Shown in pieces: positions 1-9,348 of a DNA stretch of 64,000 nt; positions within the stretch are counted from its first letter, which is position 1, and the number at the start of each line of letters is the position of its first letter. A program made the translations under genes and the position numbers. This DNA comes from Aliivibrio wodanis (GTDB taxonomy: Bacteria; Pseudomonadota; Gammaproteobacteria; Enterobacterales; Vibrionaceae), in NCBI GenBank assembly GCA_000953695.1, contig LN554846.1:434001-498000 (forward strand). Direction: 5' to 3'. A model generated the notes under the pieces. It worked only from the letters and a program-made list of their open reading frames with translations. It did not search any database and had not been told where the DNA came from.

Positions 1-2138
1 GTCGTATTATTTATGCGATGTCAGAGCTTGGTTTATCTGCGAATGCAAAATACAAAAAATCGGCACGTACGGTTGGTGATGTATTAGGTAAGTACCACCC
101 ACATGGTGACTCTGCTTGTTATGAAGCGATGGTACTAATGGCTCAACCGTTCTCTTACCGCTACCCACTGGTAGATGGTCAGGGTAACTGGGGTGCGCCG
201 GATGATCCGAAATCGTTCGCAGCAATGCGTTATACCGAATCAAAATTATCGAAGTTTGCTGATGTATTGCTTGGTGAAATAAGCCAAGGTACGGTTGAAT
301 GGCAGCCAAACTTTGATGGCACGATGAAAGAGCCAAAGATCTTGCCTGCACGTCTTCCTCATATATTGCTGAATGGCATCATGGGTATCGCGGTTGGTAT
401 GGCGACAGATATTCCACCTCATAATGTGCGTGAAGTGGCGAATGCAACCGTACATTTATTGGATAATCCTAAAGCTGACTTAGATGAAGTGATGAACTTT
501 ATCCAAGGGCCAGATTACCCAACTGAAGCGGAAATTATTTCATCTCATACCGATATTAAGAAAATTTATCGCACTGGTCGCGGCAGCATTAAAATGCGTG
601 CGGTATGGCATAAAGAAGGCAGTGATATTGTTATTACTGCATTGCCACATCAAGTATCAGGCAGTAAATTATTAGAACAAATTGCAAGCCAAATGCGAGC
701 GAAGAAACTACCTATGGTAGAAGACCTTCGTGATGAGTCAGATCATGAGAACCCGACTCGTATCGTGATTGTTCCGCGCTCAAATCGTATTGAAGCTGAG
801 CCATTAATGAATCATCTATTTGCTTCTACGGATCTTGAAAAAAGCTTCCGTGTGAACCTAAATATGATTGGTTTGGATTTACGTCCACAAGTTAAAGGCT
901 TAGTTAGCATTCTTAATGAGTGGATTGAATTCCGTCGCACGACAGTTCGTAAGCGTTTACAACACCGTCTTGATAAAATCTTAGCTCGTTTGCATATTTT
1001 AGATGGTCTATTAGCTGCGTATTTGAATATCGATGAAGTTATCGAAATTATTCGTACTGAAGATAATCCAAAGCACGAGTTAATAACGCGCTTTGATTTA
1101 TCTGAAATTCAAGCGGAAGCCATTTTAGAGATTAAACTTCGTCAGTTAGCCAAACTGGAAGAGATTAAGATCCGTGGTGAGCAAGATGAGTTAGCGAAAG
1201 AACGAGATCAACTTGAGAAACTATTAGGTTCAGAGCGTCGTTTAAGTACGTTAATTAAAAAAGAAATTTTAGCGGATGCTGAGAAGTTTGGTGATGATCG
1301 TCGCTCTCCATTAGTTGAGCGTGAAGAAGCGAAAGCATTAACAGAGCGTGATTTAATTCCAAGCGAAACGATTACTGTTGTTCTTTCTGATAAAGGTTGG
1401 ATCCGTCATGCGAAAGGGCATGAAGTTGACCCAACTACGCTAAACTATAAGTCGGGTGATAAATACCTAGCTCATGCGAGAGGTAAGAGTAATGCTCCTG
1501 CCGTTTTCATGGGTAGTAACGGTCGAAGTTACGCATTAGAATCGCATACTTTGCCCTCAGCAAGAAGCCAAGGTGAGCCAATTACAGGCCGATTGAATAT
1601 AACGGCAGGTAGCCAAATTACTCATGTTGTTATGGGTGAAGAAGAACAGTCGTGGTTAATCAGTTCAGATGCAGGTTATGGCTTTGTTTGTAAAGGCAGT
1701 GATTTATTGTCTAAGAATAAGAATGGTAAAACGTTACTTACGCTTCCTGAAAGTGCTTTAGTTATGAACCCTGAGACTGTTTCTGATTTAGACCGTGATG
1801 AGATTCTAGCTATTACTAATGAAGGCCGAATGCTTTTATTCCCTATTAAAGACTTACCTCAACTAAGTAAAGGTAAGGGTAATAAAATCATTAATATTCC
1901 GGCGGCCCGTTCTAAATCTCGTGAAGAGTTTTTATCTCATTTATTATCGTTACCACAAGGTGCAACTATTACCTTGTATGCAGGTAAGCGTAAGTTAGGT
2001 TTGAAACCAAGTGATTTAGATAACTTCCGTGGTGAACGTGGTCGTCGTGGTACTTTGTTGCCAAGAGGGTTGCAACGAGTGACTCGTATTGATGTTAATG
2101 GCGAAAGTACTTCGGTCGAAGTGGAAGATAAAGAGTAA
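1..2138 (+). CDS. parC: DNA topoisomerase IV subunit A, 5'-truncated by the window edge
   Basis: ParC is the DNA breakage-reunion subunit of topoisomerase IV, which with ParE decatenates daughter chromosomes. The frame is open from base 3 (R-I-I-Y-A then Met at 18), so about 43 N-terminal residues lie outside the window. The catalytic tyrosine sits in the A-M-R-Y-T motif (base ~231), equal to E. coli Tyr120. The quinolone-resistance region reads [10 protein letters not shown], so the residues matching E. coli Ser80 and Glu84 are the sensitive forms. The C-terminal beta-pinwheel domain is complete and ends in an acidic tail. The gene is convergent with degS, with a shared terminator between them. 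Identity is certain; the real start is not visible. Confidence 0.97.
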   Translation, partial: RIIYAMSELGLSANAKYKKSARTVGDVLGKYHPHGDSACYEAMVLMAQPFSYRYPLVDGQGNWGAPDDPKSFAAMRYTESKLSKFADVLLGEISQGTVEWQPNFDGTMKEPKILPARLPHILLNGIMGIAVGMATDIPPHNVREVANATVHLLDNPKADLDEVMNFIQGPDYPTEAEIISSHTDIKKIYRTGRGSIKMRAVWHKEGSDIVITALPHQVSGSKLLEQIASQMRAKKLPMVEDLRDESDHENPTRIVIVPRSNRIEAEPLMNHLFASTDLEKSFRVNLNMIGLDLRPQVKGLVSILNEWIEFRRTTVRKRLQHRLDKILARLHILDGLLAAYLNIDEVIEIIRTEDNPKHELITRFDLSEIQAEAILEIKLRQLAKLEEIKIRGEQDELAKERDQLEKLLGSERRLSTLIKKEILADAEKFGDDRRSPLVEREEAKALTERDLIPSETITVVLSDKGWIRHAKGHEVDPTTLNYKSGDKYLAHARGKSNAPAVFMGSNGRSYALESHTLPSARSQGEPITGRLNITAGSQITHVVMGEEEQSWLISSDAGYGFVCKGSDLLSKNKNGKTLLTLPESALVMNPETVSDLDRDEILAITNEGRMLLFPIKDLPQLSKGKGNKIINIPAARSKSREEFLSHLLSLPQGATITLYAGKRKLGLKPSDLDNFRGERGRRGTLLPRGLQRVTRIDVNGESTSVEVEDKE

Positions 2139-2163
2139 CGATTAAGTTCGATATTTATATATC

Positions 2164-2193
2164 AAAATAGCGCATGAGAATGCGCTATTTTTT
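2164..2193. terminator. Bidirectional rho-independent terminator between parC and degS
   Basis: An 11-bp perfect stem (2165-2175 with 2180-2190) with a GAGA loop is flanked by A residues on the left and a T run on the right. It can therefore end transcripts of parC on the plus strand and of degS on the minus strand. Confidence 0.85.
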
Positions 2194-2216
2194 CAGGCTA
2201 TTTTTGTTCAAGAGTC

Positions 2217-3284
2217 TTAACTTGAAGGGTCAGCTTCAATCGTGACGCTAATTGTTTGAGCAATACCTTTGCGGATAATATCAATATTTACGTCAGTTCC
2301 CGGACGAAGCTCAGTCACAATATCAATGACACTTTGTCGATTAATCACACTTTTACTATCAATACTTGTAATGATATCTTGCGCTACAATCCCACTCTTT
2401 TCTGCTGGACTATTGGGTGCAACACCTAATACTAAAATACCTTTAATGTTATCGGCATTCATTAGTCGAGCCATTGCTGGGTTTATATCTCGACCGTCTA
2501 TTCCTATATATCCACGAATTACTTGACCATCAGCAATCAATCGACGCATGATCTTATCAGCGAGACCATAAGGAATAGCAAAAGATATTCCATAGGTTTC
2601 TAACTCTGTTGCTTGTTGAAAGGAAGCGGTGTTAATACCCACAAGCTCACCTCGAGTATTCACTAATGCACCACCAGAGTTCCCTCTATTGATAGCGGCA
2701 TCTGTTTGAATTAAGCCTTGCCTACCATCAGAACTTAATGCGGCTCGTCCAGTCGCTGAAATAATACCGAAAGTAGTGGTCTGTCCTAGGTTGTAAGGGT
2801 TGCCAATGGCTAATACCACATCACCAATATCAGCTTGATAATTTGGATTTAGAGGAATAACAGGAAGGTTAGCATCTTGGATTTGCAAGACAGCTAAATC
2901 TGTACGTTTATCTTTACCAATTAGCTGAGAGTTAAACAACCTTCCATCTTGTAGAGCGACAATGACTTGGTCTGCATCAGCTACTACATGATAATTAGTA
3001 ATGATATAACCTTTGTCACTAACAATTACCCCTGAGCCTAGCCCTTCAGTATCTAGACGTAATCGGTCTTCGTTATTATATTTTCTTATATAGATATTTA
3101 CGACTGCAGGAGCTGCACGGCGAACAGCGTAATTAAATGAAATTTGATTATTAATATGTTGAGGAACTTGTTCTATTTGGTTTGATTCAGAAATAACAGA
3201 AGATCGCAGATTAGGAAATGCGAGTAACAGTATAGCTGCAGTAGCGGTACCGATAATAGCTGAGCGCAATAAGAATGAAAGCAT
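2217..3284 (-). CDS. degS: Inner-membrane anchored stress-sensor serine protease DegS
   Basis: DegS is the periplasmic protease that senses misfolded porin C-termini through its PDZ domain and makes the first cut in anti-sigma factor RseA, releasing sigma-E. The 355 residues equal the E. coli length. An N-terminal membrane anchor (residues ~5-25) is followed by a trypsin-like domain with catalytic His99 (T-N-Y-H-V), Asp129 (R-T-D-L) and Ser203 (G-N-S-G-G). One PDZ domain covers about 255-350. In E. coli and many relatives degQ lies between zapG and degS. Here only 124 bp separate degS from zapG, so degQ is absent from this place. Confidence 0.96.
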   Translation of the reverse strand: MLSFLLRSAIIGTATAAILLLAFPNLRSSVISESNQIEQVPQHINNQISFNYAVRRAAPAVVNIYIRKYNNEDRLRLDTEGLGSGVIVSDKGYIITNYHVVADADQVIVALQDGRLFNSQLIGKDKRTDLAVLQIQDANLPVIPLNPNYQADIGDVVLAIGNPYNLGQTTTFGIISATGRAALSSDGRQGLIQTDAAINRGNSGGALVNTRGELVGINTASFQQATELETYGISFAIPYGLADKIMRRLIADGQVIRGYIGIDGRDINPAMARLMNADNIKGILVLGVAPNSPAEKSGIVAQDIITSIDSKSVINRQSVIDIVTELRPGTDVNIDIIRKGIAQTISVTIEADPSS

Positions 3285-3357
3285 TGCCTTCCTAACCTTG
3301 AAAAATAAAACAATAATTGGCTAGGATAACACTGAACGTTATTAAAAAGTAGAGATG

Positions 3358-3389
3358 CTCAATAAGCACTCGAGTGAGTACTTATTGAG
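3358..3389 (-). terminator. Hairpin downstream of zapG
   Basis: A 9-bp perfect stem (3358-3366 with 3381-3389) encloses a further small palindrome, C-A-C-T-C-G-A-G-T-G. It lies 20 bp past the zapG stop on the minus strand. The T run is displaced, so it may be a weak terminator or a processing or stability hairpin ahead of degS. Confidence 0.5.
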
Positions 3390-3408
3390 GCTTTATATTA
3401 CTTTATGG

Positions 3409-3867
3409 TTAGGCGATTTTTTCTTCTTTTTTATCTATGTTAGCTTTATCTGGCACGTCGTCATTTAGCAAGCCTGTTGCGTCATTAGCGTAATCTTTAG
3501 GTTGCTTGTCTATTTCTGCTTTAATATGAGCAACTTTTTTATTTAACTCTGGTGATAAGGTCATTTCATCTAAACGAGAAGAAAATGGATTATCTTGCTT
3601 TGGCTGATTTGGCATTAGTTCTTTAGATGTCGATGCCATGTGGTCATACATCTTGTTAAAATCTTTTGCTAACGCCTCTAGCATTGTTGCGCTAGTAGCA
3701 AAGTGGTCTACTAGTTCTTGACGGTATTGCTCAAGTTCATACTTAGATTTTTCTAAATCTTGCTTTAATGATTTTTGCTGTTTGATACCAGGGACAGTAA
3801 TTCGAGAAATTAACAAACCAATAATAATACCAGCGGCTAAGCCAACTAAGGCATAGATCCAAGCCAT
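3409..3867 (-). CDS. zapG: YhcB/ZapG family inner-membrane coiled-coil protein (DUF1043)
   Basis: Members of this family are single-span inner-membrane proteins linked to cell division and envelope synthesis; E. coli YhcB was renamed ZapG. The 152 residues show a glycine-rich N-terminal membrane helix (residues ~3-22), then a charged coiled coil (~30-95) and a disordered, Asn/Asp/Lys-rich tail. The neighbour zapE, divergent across 125 bp, is the same as in E. coli. A TACTCC-type purine-rich site precedes the start on the minus strand. The family assignment is firm; the exact role in this organism is inferred. Confidence 0.9.
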   Translation of the reverse strand: MAWIYALVGLAAGIIIGLLISRITVPGIKQQKSLKQDLEKSKYELEQYRQELVDHFATSATMLEALAKDFNKMYDHMASTSKELMPNQPKQDNPFSSRLDEMTLSPELNKKVAHIKAEIDKQPKDYANDATGLLNDDVPDKANIDKKEEKIA

Positions 3868-3992
3868 GAAGTACTCCTTAACATGTTTATATAGGATGAG
3901 TAGGTATAACTGTGAGTTAGCCCACTCATTTGCTGTGTTGAGATCATGCTACTATGAAGACAGTCAATCAACAAAAGAAAAGATTAAAACTG

Positions 3993-5099
3993 ATGACCCC
4001 ATTAGAAAAATATCATAGCGACCTAACGCAGGACGGTTTTCATCATGACAGCGCTCAACAAAATGCTGTAGAACACTTAGATGAGTTATATCGACGCATA
4101 TTGGCATCAAAAGTTCCTCAAACTGAGGTTAAAAAATCGTGGAGGCACTTTTTTAAAAAAGTGAAACCGCAGAAACTAACCCCAGAAAAAGGACTTTATT
4201 TCTGGGGTGGTGTAGGCCGAGGTAAAACCTATTTAGTTGATACCTTTTATGACTCTTTGCCGACAGCACGAAAAATGCGAGTTCATTTCCACCGCTTTAT
4301 GCAACGTGTGCACGATGAGCTTAGGGATCTGAACCATCAAGCTGACCCTTTACTTTTAGTTGCGGATAAATTTAAACAAGAAACGGATATTATCTGTTTT
4401 GATGAGTTCTTTGTGTCGGATATTACAGACGCAATGATCCTAGCTACTTTATTAGAGGCCTTATTTGACAGAGGGATCAGTTTGGTTGCTACATCAAATA
4501 TATTGCCTCAGGATTTATATCGAAATGGTTTACAACGAGCGCGTTTTCTTCCTGCTATTACATTAATAGAAGAGCATTGTGAAATTGTGAATGTTGATAG
4601 TGGCATTGATTACCGCTTAAGAACTTTAGAGCAGGCTGAGATTTTTCATTTTCCACTAGATGAAAAAGCAGAACAGAATATGAAAACCTATTTTGAAAAG
4701 CTTACTTCTGAAAGTGAGTATAAACCAACAATGATTGAAATTAATCATCGACAACTAGAAGTCAAAGCTGAAGGTGATGGGGTAGTTCACTTTGATTTCT
4801 CGGCTCTTTGCGAAAGTGCTCGCAGTCAACATGACTATATTGAATTATCACGTTTGTACCATACGGTGCTACTTTCTAATGTCAAAGTGATGGGAGAGTT
4901 AAATGATGATGCCGCGAGACGTTTTATTGCTATGGTTGATGAGTTTTATGAGCGAAACGTTAAATTAATCATATCAGCAGAGGTGGATTTAGCCCGTATT
5001 TATGAAAAAGGGCGTTTAACGTTTGAATTTAAACGCTGTCAGTCTCGATTGATTGAAATGCAAAGCCATGAGTACCTAGCAAAAGAGCATTTAGTTTAA
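3993..5099 (+). CDS. zapE: Cell division protein ZapE, AFG1-like AAA ATPase
   Basis: ZapE is an ATPase that joins the late divisome and affects the Z-ring in E. coli (formerly yhcM). The Walker A motif is G-G-V-G-R-G-K-T and the Walker B region is I-I-C-F-D-E-F. The arginine-rich R-N-G-L-Q-R-A-R-F-L-P segment typical of AFG1 proteins follows. The start is placed at the ATG at 3993, giving 368 residues (E. coli 375), because the family aligns from M-T-P-L-E-K-Y. An in-frame ATG at 3954 would add 13 lysine-rich residues. Neither start has a strong ribosome binding site. Confidence 0.93.
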   Translation: MTPLEKYHSDLTQDGFHHDSAQQNAVEHLDELYRRILASKVPQTEVKKSWRHFFKKVKPQKLTPEKGLYFWGGVGRGKTYLVDTFYDSLPTARKMRVHFHRFMQRVHDELRDLNHQADPLLLVADKFKQETDIICFDEFFVSDITDAMILATLLEALFDRGISLVATSNILPQDLYRNGLQRARFLPAITLIEEHCEIVNVDSGIDYRLRTLEQAEIFHFPLDEKAEQNMKTYFEKLTSESEYKPTMIEINHRQLEVKAEGDGVVHFDFSALCESARSQHDYIELSRLYHTVLLSNVKVMGELNDDAARRFIAMVDEFYERNVKLIISAEVDLARIYEKGRLTFEFKRCQSRLIEMQSHEYLAKEHLV

Positions 5100-5210
5100 T
5101 CATTATTTATTTTATTTAGATAATTTAAAGGTCTTATTTGATGTGATGAGGGTCAAATTTCATTTTTTTTACTGTTTTTGCATAATATGTGAAATATCTT
5201 CAAAAAAAAG

Positions 5211-5378
5211 ATGATTTTTTCTTCACACTTCCCTATAATCCTCCGACCCACCGTTACTGTACTGGCGTAATTGCCAAGAGTGCCAACCACTCGAAGGGGT
5301 GATGACTGGGCTCGAAAATATACAGTGGGAGCGAAAGCTCCTAATCAGTGAAATTATTTAATAACGGGTATCATTAGC
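5211..5378 (+). promoter_or_regulatory. rplM-rpsI promoter and structured leader
   Basis: A consensus -10 box TATAAT lies at 5234-5239, with only a weak -35 near 5211-5216. The predicted 5' leader is about 130 nt, GC-richer than the flanking DNA, and contains several short complementary arms, for example the G-G-A-G-C/G-C-T-C-C pair around 5327-5341. In E. coli, L13 represses rplM-rpsI through the mRNA leader. A similar role here is inference; no fold was computed. Upstream, 5100-5210 is AT-rich spacer with no gene seen. Confidence 0.6.
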
Positions 5379-5807
5379 ATGAAAACTTTCGTTGCTAAAC
5401 CAGCCGCTGTAAAGCGTGACTGGTATGTTGTAGACGCTGAAGGTAAAACTCTTGGTCGTATCGCAACTGAAATCGCATCTCGCCTACGTGGCAAGCATAA
5501 AGCAGAATACACTCCTCACGTAGATACTGGTGATTACATCATCGTTATCAACGCAGAGAAAGTACGCGTAACTGGTAACAAAGCAGCTGGCAAGATCTAC
5601 TACCGCCACTCAGAGTTCCCAGGCGGTCTAAAATCTATTTCTTTCGAGAAACTGATCGATCGTAAACCTGAAATGGTTATTGAATTAGCTGTTAAAGGTA
5701 TGCTACCACGTGGTCCTCTTGGTCGTGCTATGTACCGTAAACTTAAAGTTTACGCTGGCGCTGAGCATAACCACACTGCTCAACAACCACAAGTACTAGA
5801 CATTTAA
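5379..5807 (+). CDS. rplM: 50S ribosomal protein L13
   Basis: L13 is an early-assembling protein of the large ribosomal subunit. The 142 residues equal the E. coli length and start M-K-T-F-V-A-K, with the conserved internal D-A-E-G-K-T-L-G-R and the M-L-P-R-G-P-L-G-R signature. The gene is followed by rpsI after 15 bp, the usual two-gene operon. Codon use is strongly biased, as expected for a highly expressed gene. Confidence 0.99.
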   Translation: MKTFVAKPAAVKRDWYVVDAEGKTLGRIATEIASRLRGKHKAEYTPHVDTGDYIIVINAEKVRVTGNKAAGKIYYRHSEFPGGLKSISFEKLIDRKPEMVIELAVKGMLPRGPLGRAMYRKLKVYAGAEHNHTAQQPQVLDI

Positions 5808-5822
5808 TCGGGGATTATGGCA

Positions 5823-6215
5823 ATGGCAGAGAATCAATACTACGGCACTGGTCGCCGTAAAAGCTCAGCAGCTCGTGTTTTTATTAAACCGGGTACTGGC
5901 AACATCGTAATCAACAAGCGTAGCCTTGATGTTTACTTCGGTCGTCCAACAGCACGTATGGTTGTTAACCAACCTCTAGAGCTAGTTGAAATGACTGATA
6001 AACTAGACCTATTCATCACTGTTTCTGGTGGTGGTATTTCTGGTCAAGCTGGTGCGATCCGTCACGGTATCACACGCGCTCTTATGCAATACGATGAATC
6101 ATTACGTCCTGCACTACGTGCTGCTGGCTATGTTACGCGTGACGCTCGTTGCGTTGAACGTAAGAAAGTTGGTCTACGTAAAGCTCGTAAGAAACCACAA
6201 TTCTCTAAGCGTTAA
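5823..6215 (+). CDS. rpsI: 30S ribosomal protein S9
   Basis: S9 binds the small-subunit head, and its basic C-terminal tail reaches the P-site tRNA. The tail ends K-K-P-Q-F-S-K-R as in E. coli. The start is taken at the ATG at 5823, giving 130 residues like E. coli. The in-frame ATG at 5817 is only 2 nt from the GGGGA ribosome binding site (5810-5814), whereas 5823 is at the normal 8 nt. Confidence 0.98.
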   Translation: MAENQYYGTGRRKSSAARVFIKPGTGNIVINKRSLDVYFGRPTARMVVNQPLELVEMTDKLDLFITVSGGGISGQAGAIRHGITRALMQYDESLRPALRAAGYVTRDARCVERKKVGLRKARKKPQFSKR

Positions 6216-6266
6216 TATTACGCTTACCAAGTGGCTTTGGTTTCAAAGCTACTTTGGTTATTGTGG

Positions 6267-6299
6267 AAAAAGCTCAGCATTTATGCTGGGCTTTTTTTG
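6267..6299 (+). terminator. Rho-independent terminator of rplM-rpsI
   Basis: A stem A-A-A-G-C-T-C-A-G-C-A-T with its near-perfect partner is followed by seven T residues, 50 bp after the rpsI stop. Confidence 0.9.
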
Positions 6300-6610
6300 T
6301 TTTTGTGAGTTCAGCTACTCTTCATCACTTGAATTATCTTATCTTTTCTTCCCTTTTCTTCCGTCTCGCTTAAAAAAGTCTACCTAGTTCACAAATGTTG
6401 CAAAAAAGTAGCTTTACCTTGTCAAAAAGTAAGGTTTTCTTTATCATTTATGGGTTAAAACAACAGCATAATAATTATGAACGAATTCCTTGATCTGTTT
6501 TAGAGTTTAGAACATCAAAATTCTGTTGTATCACACCTTGAAAGTTAGCCGTAGCTCAAAAATGTATGGACATAATAAAAACTACATAAGAGCACATGGG
6601 AGAAAGTTGG
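6300..6610 (+). other. AT-rich intergenic region upstream of petA
   Basis: No gene is seen in this stretch. It must hold the petABC promoter, but no pair of good -35 and -10 boxes at normal spacing stands out (CATAAT at 6467-6472 lacks a -35; TTGAAA at 6538-6543 lacks a -10). An in-frame ATG at 6596 lies just upstream of the purine-rich ribosome binding site GGGAGA and is judged not to be the petA start. Confidence 0.5.
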
Positions 6611-7204
6611 ATGAGCAATGCGCCAGTGAGTAATGGTCGACGTCGTTTCTTAACTGCAACAACAGCTGTTGTTGGTGGTTTAGGAGCAGCAGCGGTGGCC
6701 GTACCTTTTATTAAATCTTGGAATCCGAGTGCAAGAGCGAAAGCTGCAGGTGCACCGGTCGAAGTAGACATCAGTAAGCTTGAAGATGGACAGATGGTTC
6801 GTGTTGAGTGGCGAGGAAAGCCTGTATGGGTTGTTCGTCGTTCAGAAGCACTTCTACAGTCGTTGACAGAAATTGATGGACAACTTAGAGATCCATCTTC
6901 AGGAGAAGAACAGCAACCTGGATATGCACAGAATTCATATCGTTCAATTAAACCTGAAATATTTTTAGCCGTTGGTATTTGTACTCACCTTGGCTGTTCA
7001 CCTACCTATTTACCAGACAGTTTTAGTGAGCAAGTCGAAGGGGTTAATTCTGGCTTCTTTTGTCCGTGTCATGGCTCTAAGTTTGATATGGCTGGTCGAG
7101 TATTTCAAGGTGTACCTGCGCCATTGAATCTTGTGGTTCCTAAACATATGTACCTTAGTGATACTCGAATCCTAATTGGGGTTGATGACGGAGGGGAGGC
7201 GTAA
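6611..7204 (+). CDS. petA: Ubiquinol-cytochrome c reductase, Rieske iron-sulfur subunit
   Basis: This is the Rieske [2Fe-2S] protein of the cytochrome bc1 complex, passing electrons from ubiquinol to cytochrome c1. The N-terminus carries a twin-arginine signal/anchor (N-G-R-R-R-F-L-T, then a hydrophobic helix), typical of Tat-exported Rieske proteins. The cluster ligands are in C-T-H-L-G-C and C-P-C-H-G-S. The start at 6611 (197 residues) has GGAG at 8 nt; the ATG at 6596 would put the ribosome binding site inside the gene. The stop overlaps the petB start (TAATG). Confidence 0.97.
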   Translation: MSNAPVSNGRRRFLTATTAVVGGLGAAAVAVPFIKSWNPSARAKAAGAPVEVDISKLEDGQMVRVEWRGKPVWVVRRSEALLQSLTEIDGQLRDPSSGEEQQPGYAQNSYRSIKPEIFLAVGICTHLGCSPTYLPDSFSEQVEGVNSGFFCPCHGSKFDMAGRVFQGVPAPLNLVVPKHMYLSDTRILIGVDDGGEA

Positions 7205-8472
7205 TGCAGCCATTACTTGATTGGGTAGAAAAACGTCTACCCGCGATGAATGCTTATAAAAAGCATTTATCTGAATATCCGATGCCGAAAAACTTTAACT
7301 TTTGGTACTTTTTTGGTTCATTAGCGATGCTAGTGCTTGTTAACCAACTTGTGACTGGTATTTGGCTAACGATGAACTATGTTCCTTCTGGTGAAGGTGC
7401 ATTTGCTTCTGTTGAATACATCATGCGTGATGTTGATTACGGTTGGTTGTTGCGTTATATGCACTCAACAGGCGCGTCAGCGTTTTTTGTTGTCGTCTAC
7501 CTTCATATGTATCGTGGTTTGATTTACGGTTCTTACCAGAAGCCTCGTGAGCTCTTGTGGTTATTTGGTATGTTGATCTTCCTAGTGTTAATGGCTGAAG
7601 CTTTCATGGGGTATTTATTACCATGGGGTCAAATGTCTTACTGGGGTGCTCAAGTAATCATTTCACTGTTTGGTGCAATTCCTGTTATTGGGGATGACTT
7701 AACACTGTGGATCCGTGGTGATTATGTAATTTCCGGTGCAACACTGAACCGTTTCTTTGCTCTGCATGTTATTGCTTTACCTATTGTATTGCTGCTATTG
7801 GTTGTACTACATGTACTGGCTTTACATGAAGTTGGGTCAAATAACCCTGATGGTATCGAGCTGAAAATACCAAAAGCAAAAGATGATAAAGGTGACCATA
7901 AGACTCAATTTAAATTTCACGAATATTATACGACGAAATATAACATCATTGATTCTGTACCGTTCCATCCTTATGGCACAGTAAAAGATATGATCGGTGT
8001 TGCTGGTTTCTTGTTCTTCTTCTGTTATGTGCTGTTCTTTAACCCAGAGATGGGAGGGTATTTCCTAGAAGGACCTAACTTTGAAGCGGCAAATCCGCTG
8101 AAAACACCAGAGCACATTGCTCCTGTTTGGTATTTCACACCATTCTATGCAATTTTGCGTGCGGTACCAGATAAGTTAATTGGTGTTGCTGCAATGGGAG
8201 CGTCGATTGTTGTTCTGTTCCTTCTACCATGGCTAGATCGTTGTAAAGTACGCTCATATCGCTACCGTAGTAAGTTACACTTATTGAATATTGCCCAATT
8301 CACTATTAGCTTTATTGCGCTTGGTATTTTAGGTGCATTACCAGCAACGGCGTTGTATACGTTACTAGCGCAAATATTCAGCTTAACTTACTTTATGTTT
8401 TTTGTTCTTCTGTTTGTTTACAGTAAAAATGAAGTGACAAAACCATTACCAGAGAGGGTGACATTCAAATGA
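7204..8472 (+). CDS. petB: Cytochrome b subunit of the bc1 complex
   Basis: This integral membrane subunit carries hemes bL and bH and forms the quinol oxidation and quinone reduction sites. The 422 residues hold eight or more hydrophobic helices, with paired heme histidines in the second helix (M-H-S-T-G ... L-H-M-Y-R) and the fourth (L-H-V-I-A ... L-H-V-L-A-L-H). The Qo-site motif reads P-V-W-Y rather than the mitochondrial P-E-W-Y. The start overlaps petA by 1 nt and the end overlaps petC by 4 nt, indicating translational coupling. Confidence 0.97.
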   Translation: MQPLLDWVEKRLPAMNAYKKHLSEYPMPKNFNFWYFFGSLAMLVLVNQLVTGIWLTMNYVPSGEGAFASVEYIMRDVDYGWLLRYMHSTGASAFFVVVYLHMYRGLIYGSYQKPRELLWLFGMLIFLVLMAEAFMGYLLPWGQMSYWGAQVIISLFGAIPVIGDDLTLWIRGDYVISGATLNRFFALHVIALPIVLLLLVVLHVLALHEVGSNNPDGIELKIPKAKDDKGDHKTQFKFHEYYTTKYNIIDSVPFHPYGTVKDMIGVAGFLFFFCYVLFFNPEMGGYFLEGPNFEAANPLKTPEHIAPVWYFTPFYAILRAVPDKLIGVAAMGASIVVLFLLPWLDRCKVRSYRYRSKLHLLNIAQFTISFIALGILGALPATALYTLLAQIFSLTYFMFFVLLFVYSKNEVTKPLPERVTFK

Positions 8473-9206
8473 GAAAGTTGATTTTAGTACTTTTTGCTTT
8501 GTTGCCGTCAATGGCAATGGCTGCTGGGGCTGGCGTTCCATTAGATAAAGCAAACAATGATATACGTGACCAAGCATCGCTTCAAAATGGTGCGAAGTTA
8601 TTCATGAACTATTGTGCTGGTTGTCACTCAACTCAGTATCAACGTTACGGTCGAGTAGCAGAGGATTTAGGTATTCCTGTTGATCTAATGATGGATAATC
8701 TTGTTTTTAATCCGAACGCTAAAATTGGCGATTTGATGGAGAACGCAATTCCTGAAAAGCAAGCGGCGAACTGGTTTGGTGCTCCGCCACCAGATCTAAC
8801 TCTTGTAGCTCGTGTTCGAGGAACGGATTGGTTATATACGTACCTACGTACATTCTATGCTGATCCAACGCGTCCATTTGGTGTAAACAATATGGTTTTC
8901 CCTAGTGTTGGTATGCCTCATGTATTTCAAGAACTACAAGGTGTAACTACTCCTATTTATGAAACAACAACAGTTGATGGTGTTGAACATAAAGTGGTAG
9001 TAGGGGTTGAATCTGATGGCACTGGTGAGCTTAGTACTGGTGAATATGATGTTGCCGTTCGTGATTTAGTTAACTTTTTAGAATACTCAGGTGATCCTGT
9101 GCAGCTTGAGCGTCATCGTTTAGGTTGGTGGGTGATGGGCTTTTTAGTGATATTTGCCTTTGTTTGCTATCTGCTTAAGAAAGAATATTGGCGCGATGTC
9201 CACTAA
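8469..9206 (+). CDS. petC: Cytochrome c1 of the bc1 complex
   Basis: This membrane-anchored c-type cytochrome takes electrons from the Rieske centre and passes them to soluble cytochrome c. A Sec signal peptide (residues 1-19, M-A-M-A-A) precedes the mature protein. The heme attachment motif is C49-A-G-C52-H53, and a C-terminal membrane helix runs ~215-237. Length is 245 residues, usual for gammaproteobacteria. The presence of petABC shows a bc1-dependent respiratory branch, which E. coli lacks. Confidence 0.97.
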   Translation: MRKLILVLFALLPSMAMAAGAGVPLDKANNDIRDQASLQNGAKLFMNYCAGCHSTQYQRYGRVAEDLGIPVDLMMDNLVFNPNAKIGDLMENAIPEKQAANWFGAPPPDLTLVARVRGTDWLYTYLRTFYADPTRPFGVNNMVFPSVGMPHVFQELQGVTTPIYETTTVDGVEHKVVVGVESDGTGELSTGEYDVAVRDLVNFLEYSGDPVQLERHRLGWWVMGFLVIFAFVCYLLKKEYWRDVH

Positions 9207-9235
9207 TCGTGATATTCTAGATCGTTAATTGTACG

Positions 9236-9264
9236 CAATGGAGGCTTAGCCTCCATTGTTTTTG
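9236..9264 (+). terminator. Rho-independent terminator of petABC
   Basis: A perfect 10-bp stem (9236-9245 with 9249-9258), a 3-nt loop and a T run, 30 bp after petC. Confidence 0.9.
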
Positions 9265-9298
9265 TGTCACTACTATTCAGATTGAATGGTAGCTGACA

Positions 9299-9321
9299 AG
9301 CACCAACAATATGGTGCTTTT
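9299..9321 (+). terminator. Second hairpin upstream of sspA (terminator or attenuator)
   Basis: The 7-bp stem A-G-C-A-C-C-A/T-G-G-T-G-C-T is followed by TTTTG and lies 28 bp before the sspA start. It may back up the petC terminator or act as an attenuator in the sspA leader. Confidence 0.45.
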
Positions 9322-9348
9322 GCTCCTAGATAAATACCGGAGGGCTCA

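Noticed and set aside
6028-6387. Open frame of 119 codons overlapping rpsI
   Set aside because: It is an alternative frame of rpsI running into the terminator; the codon use and product are not protein-like.
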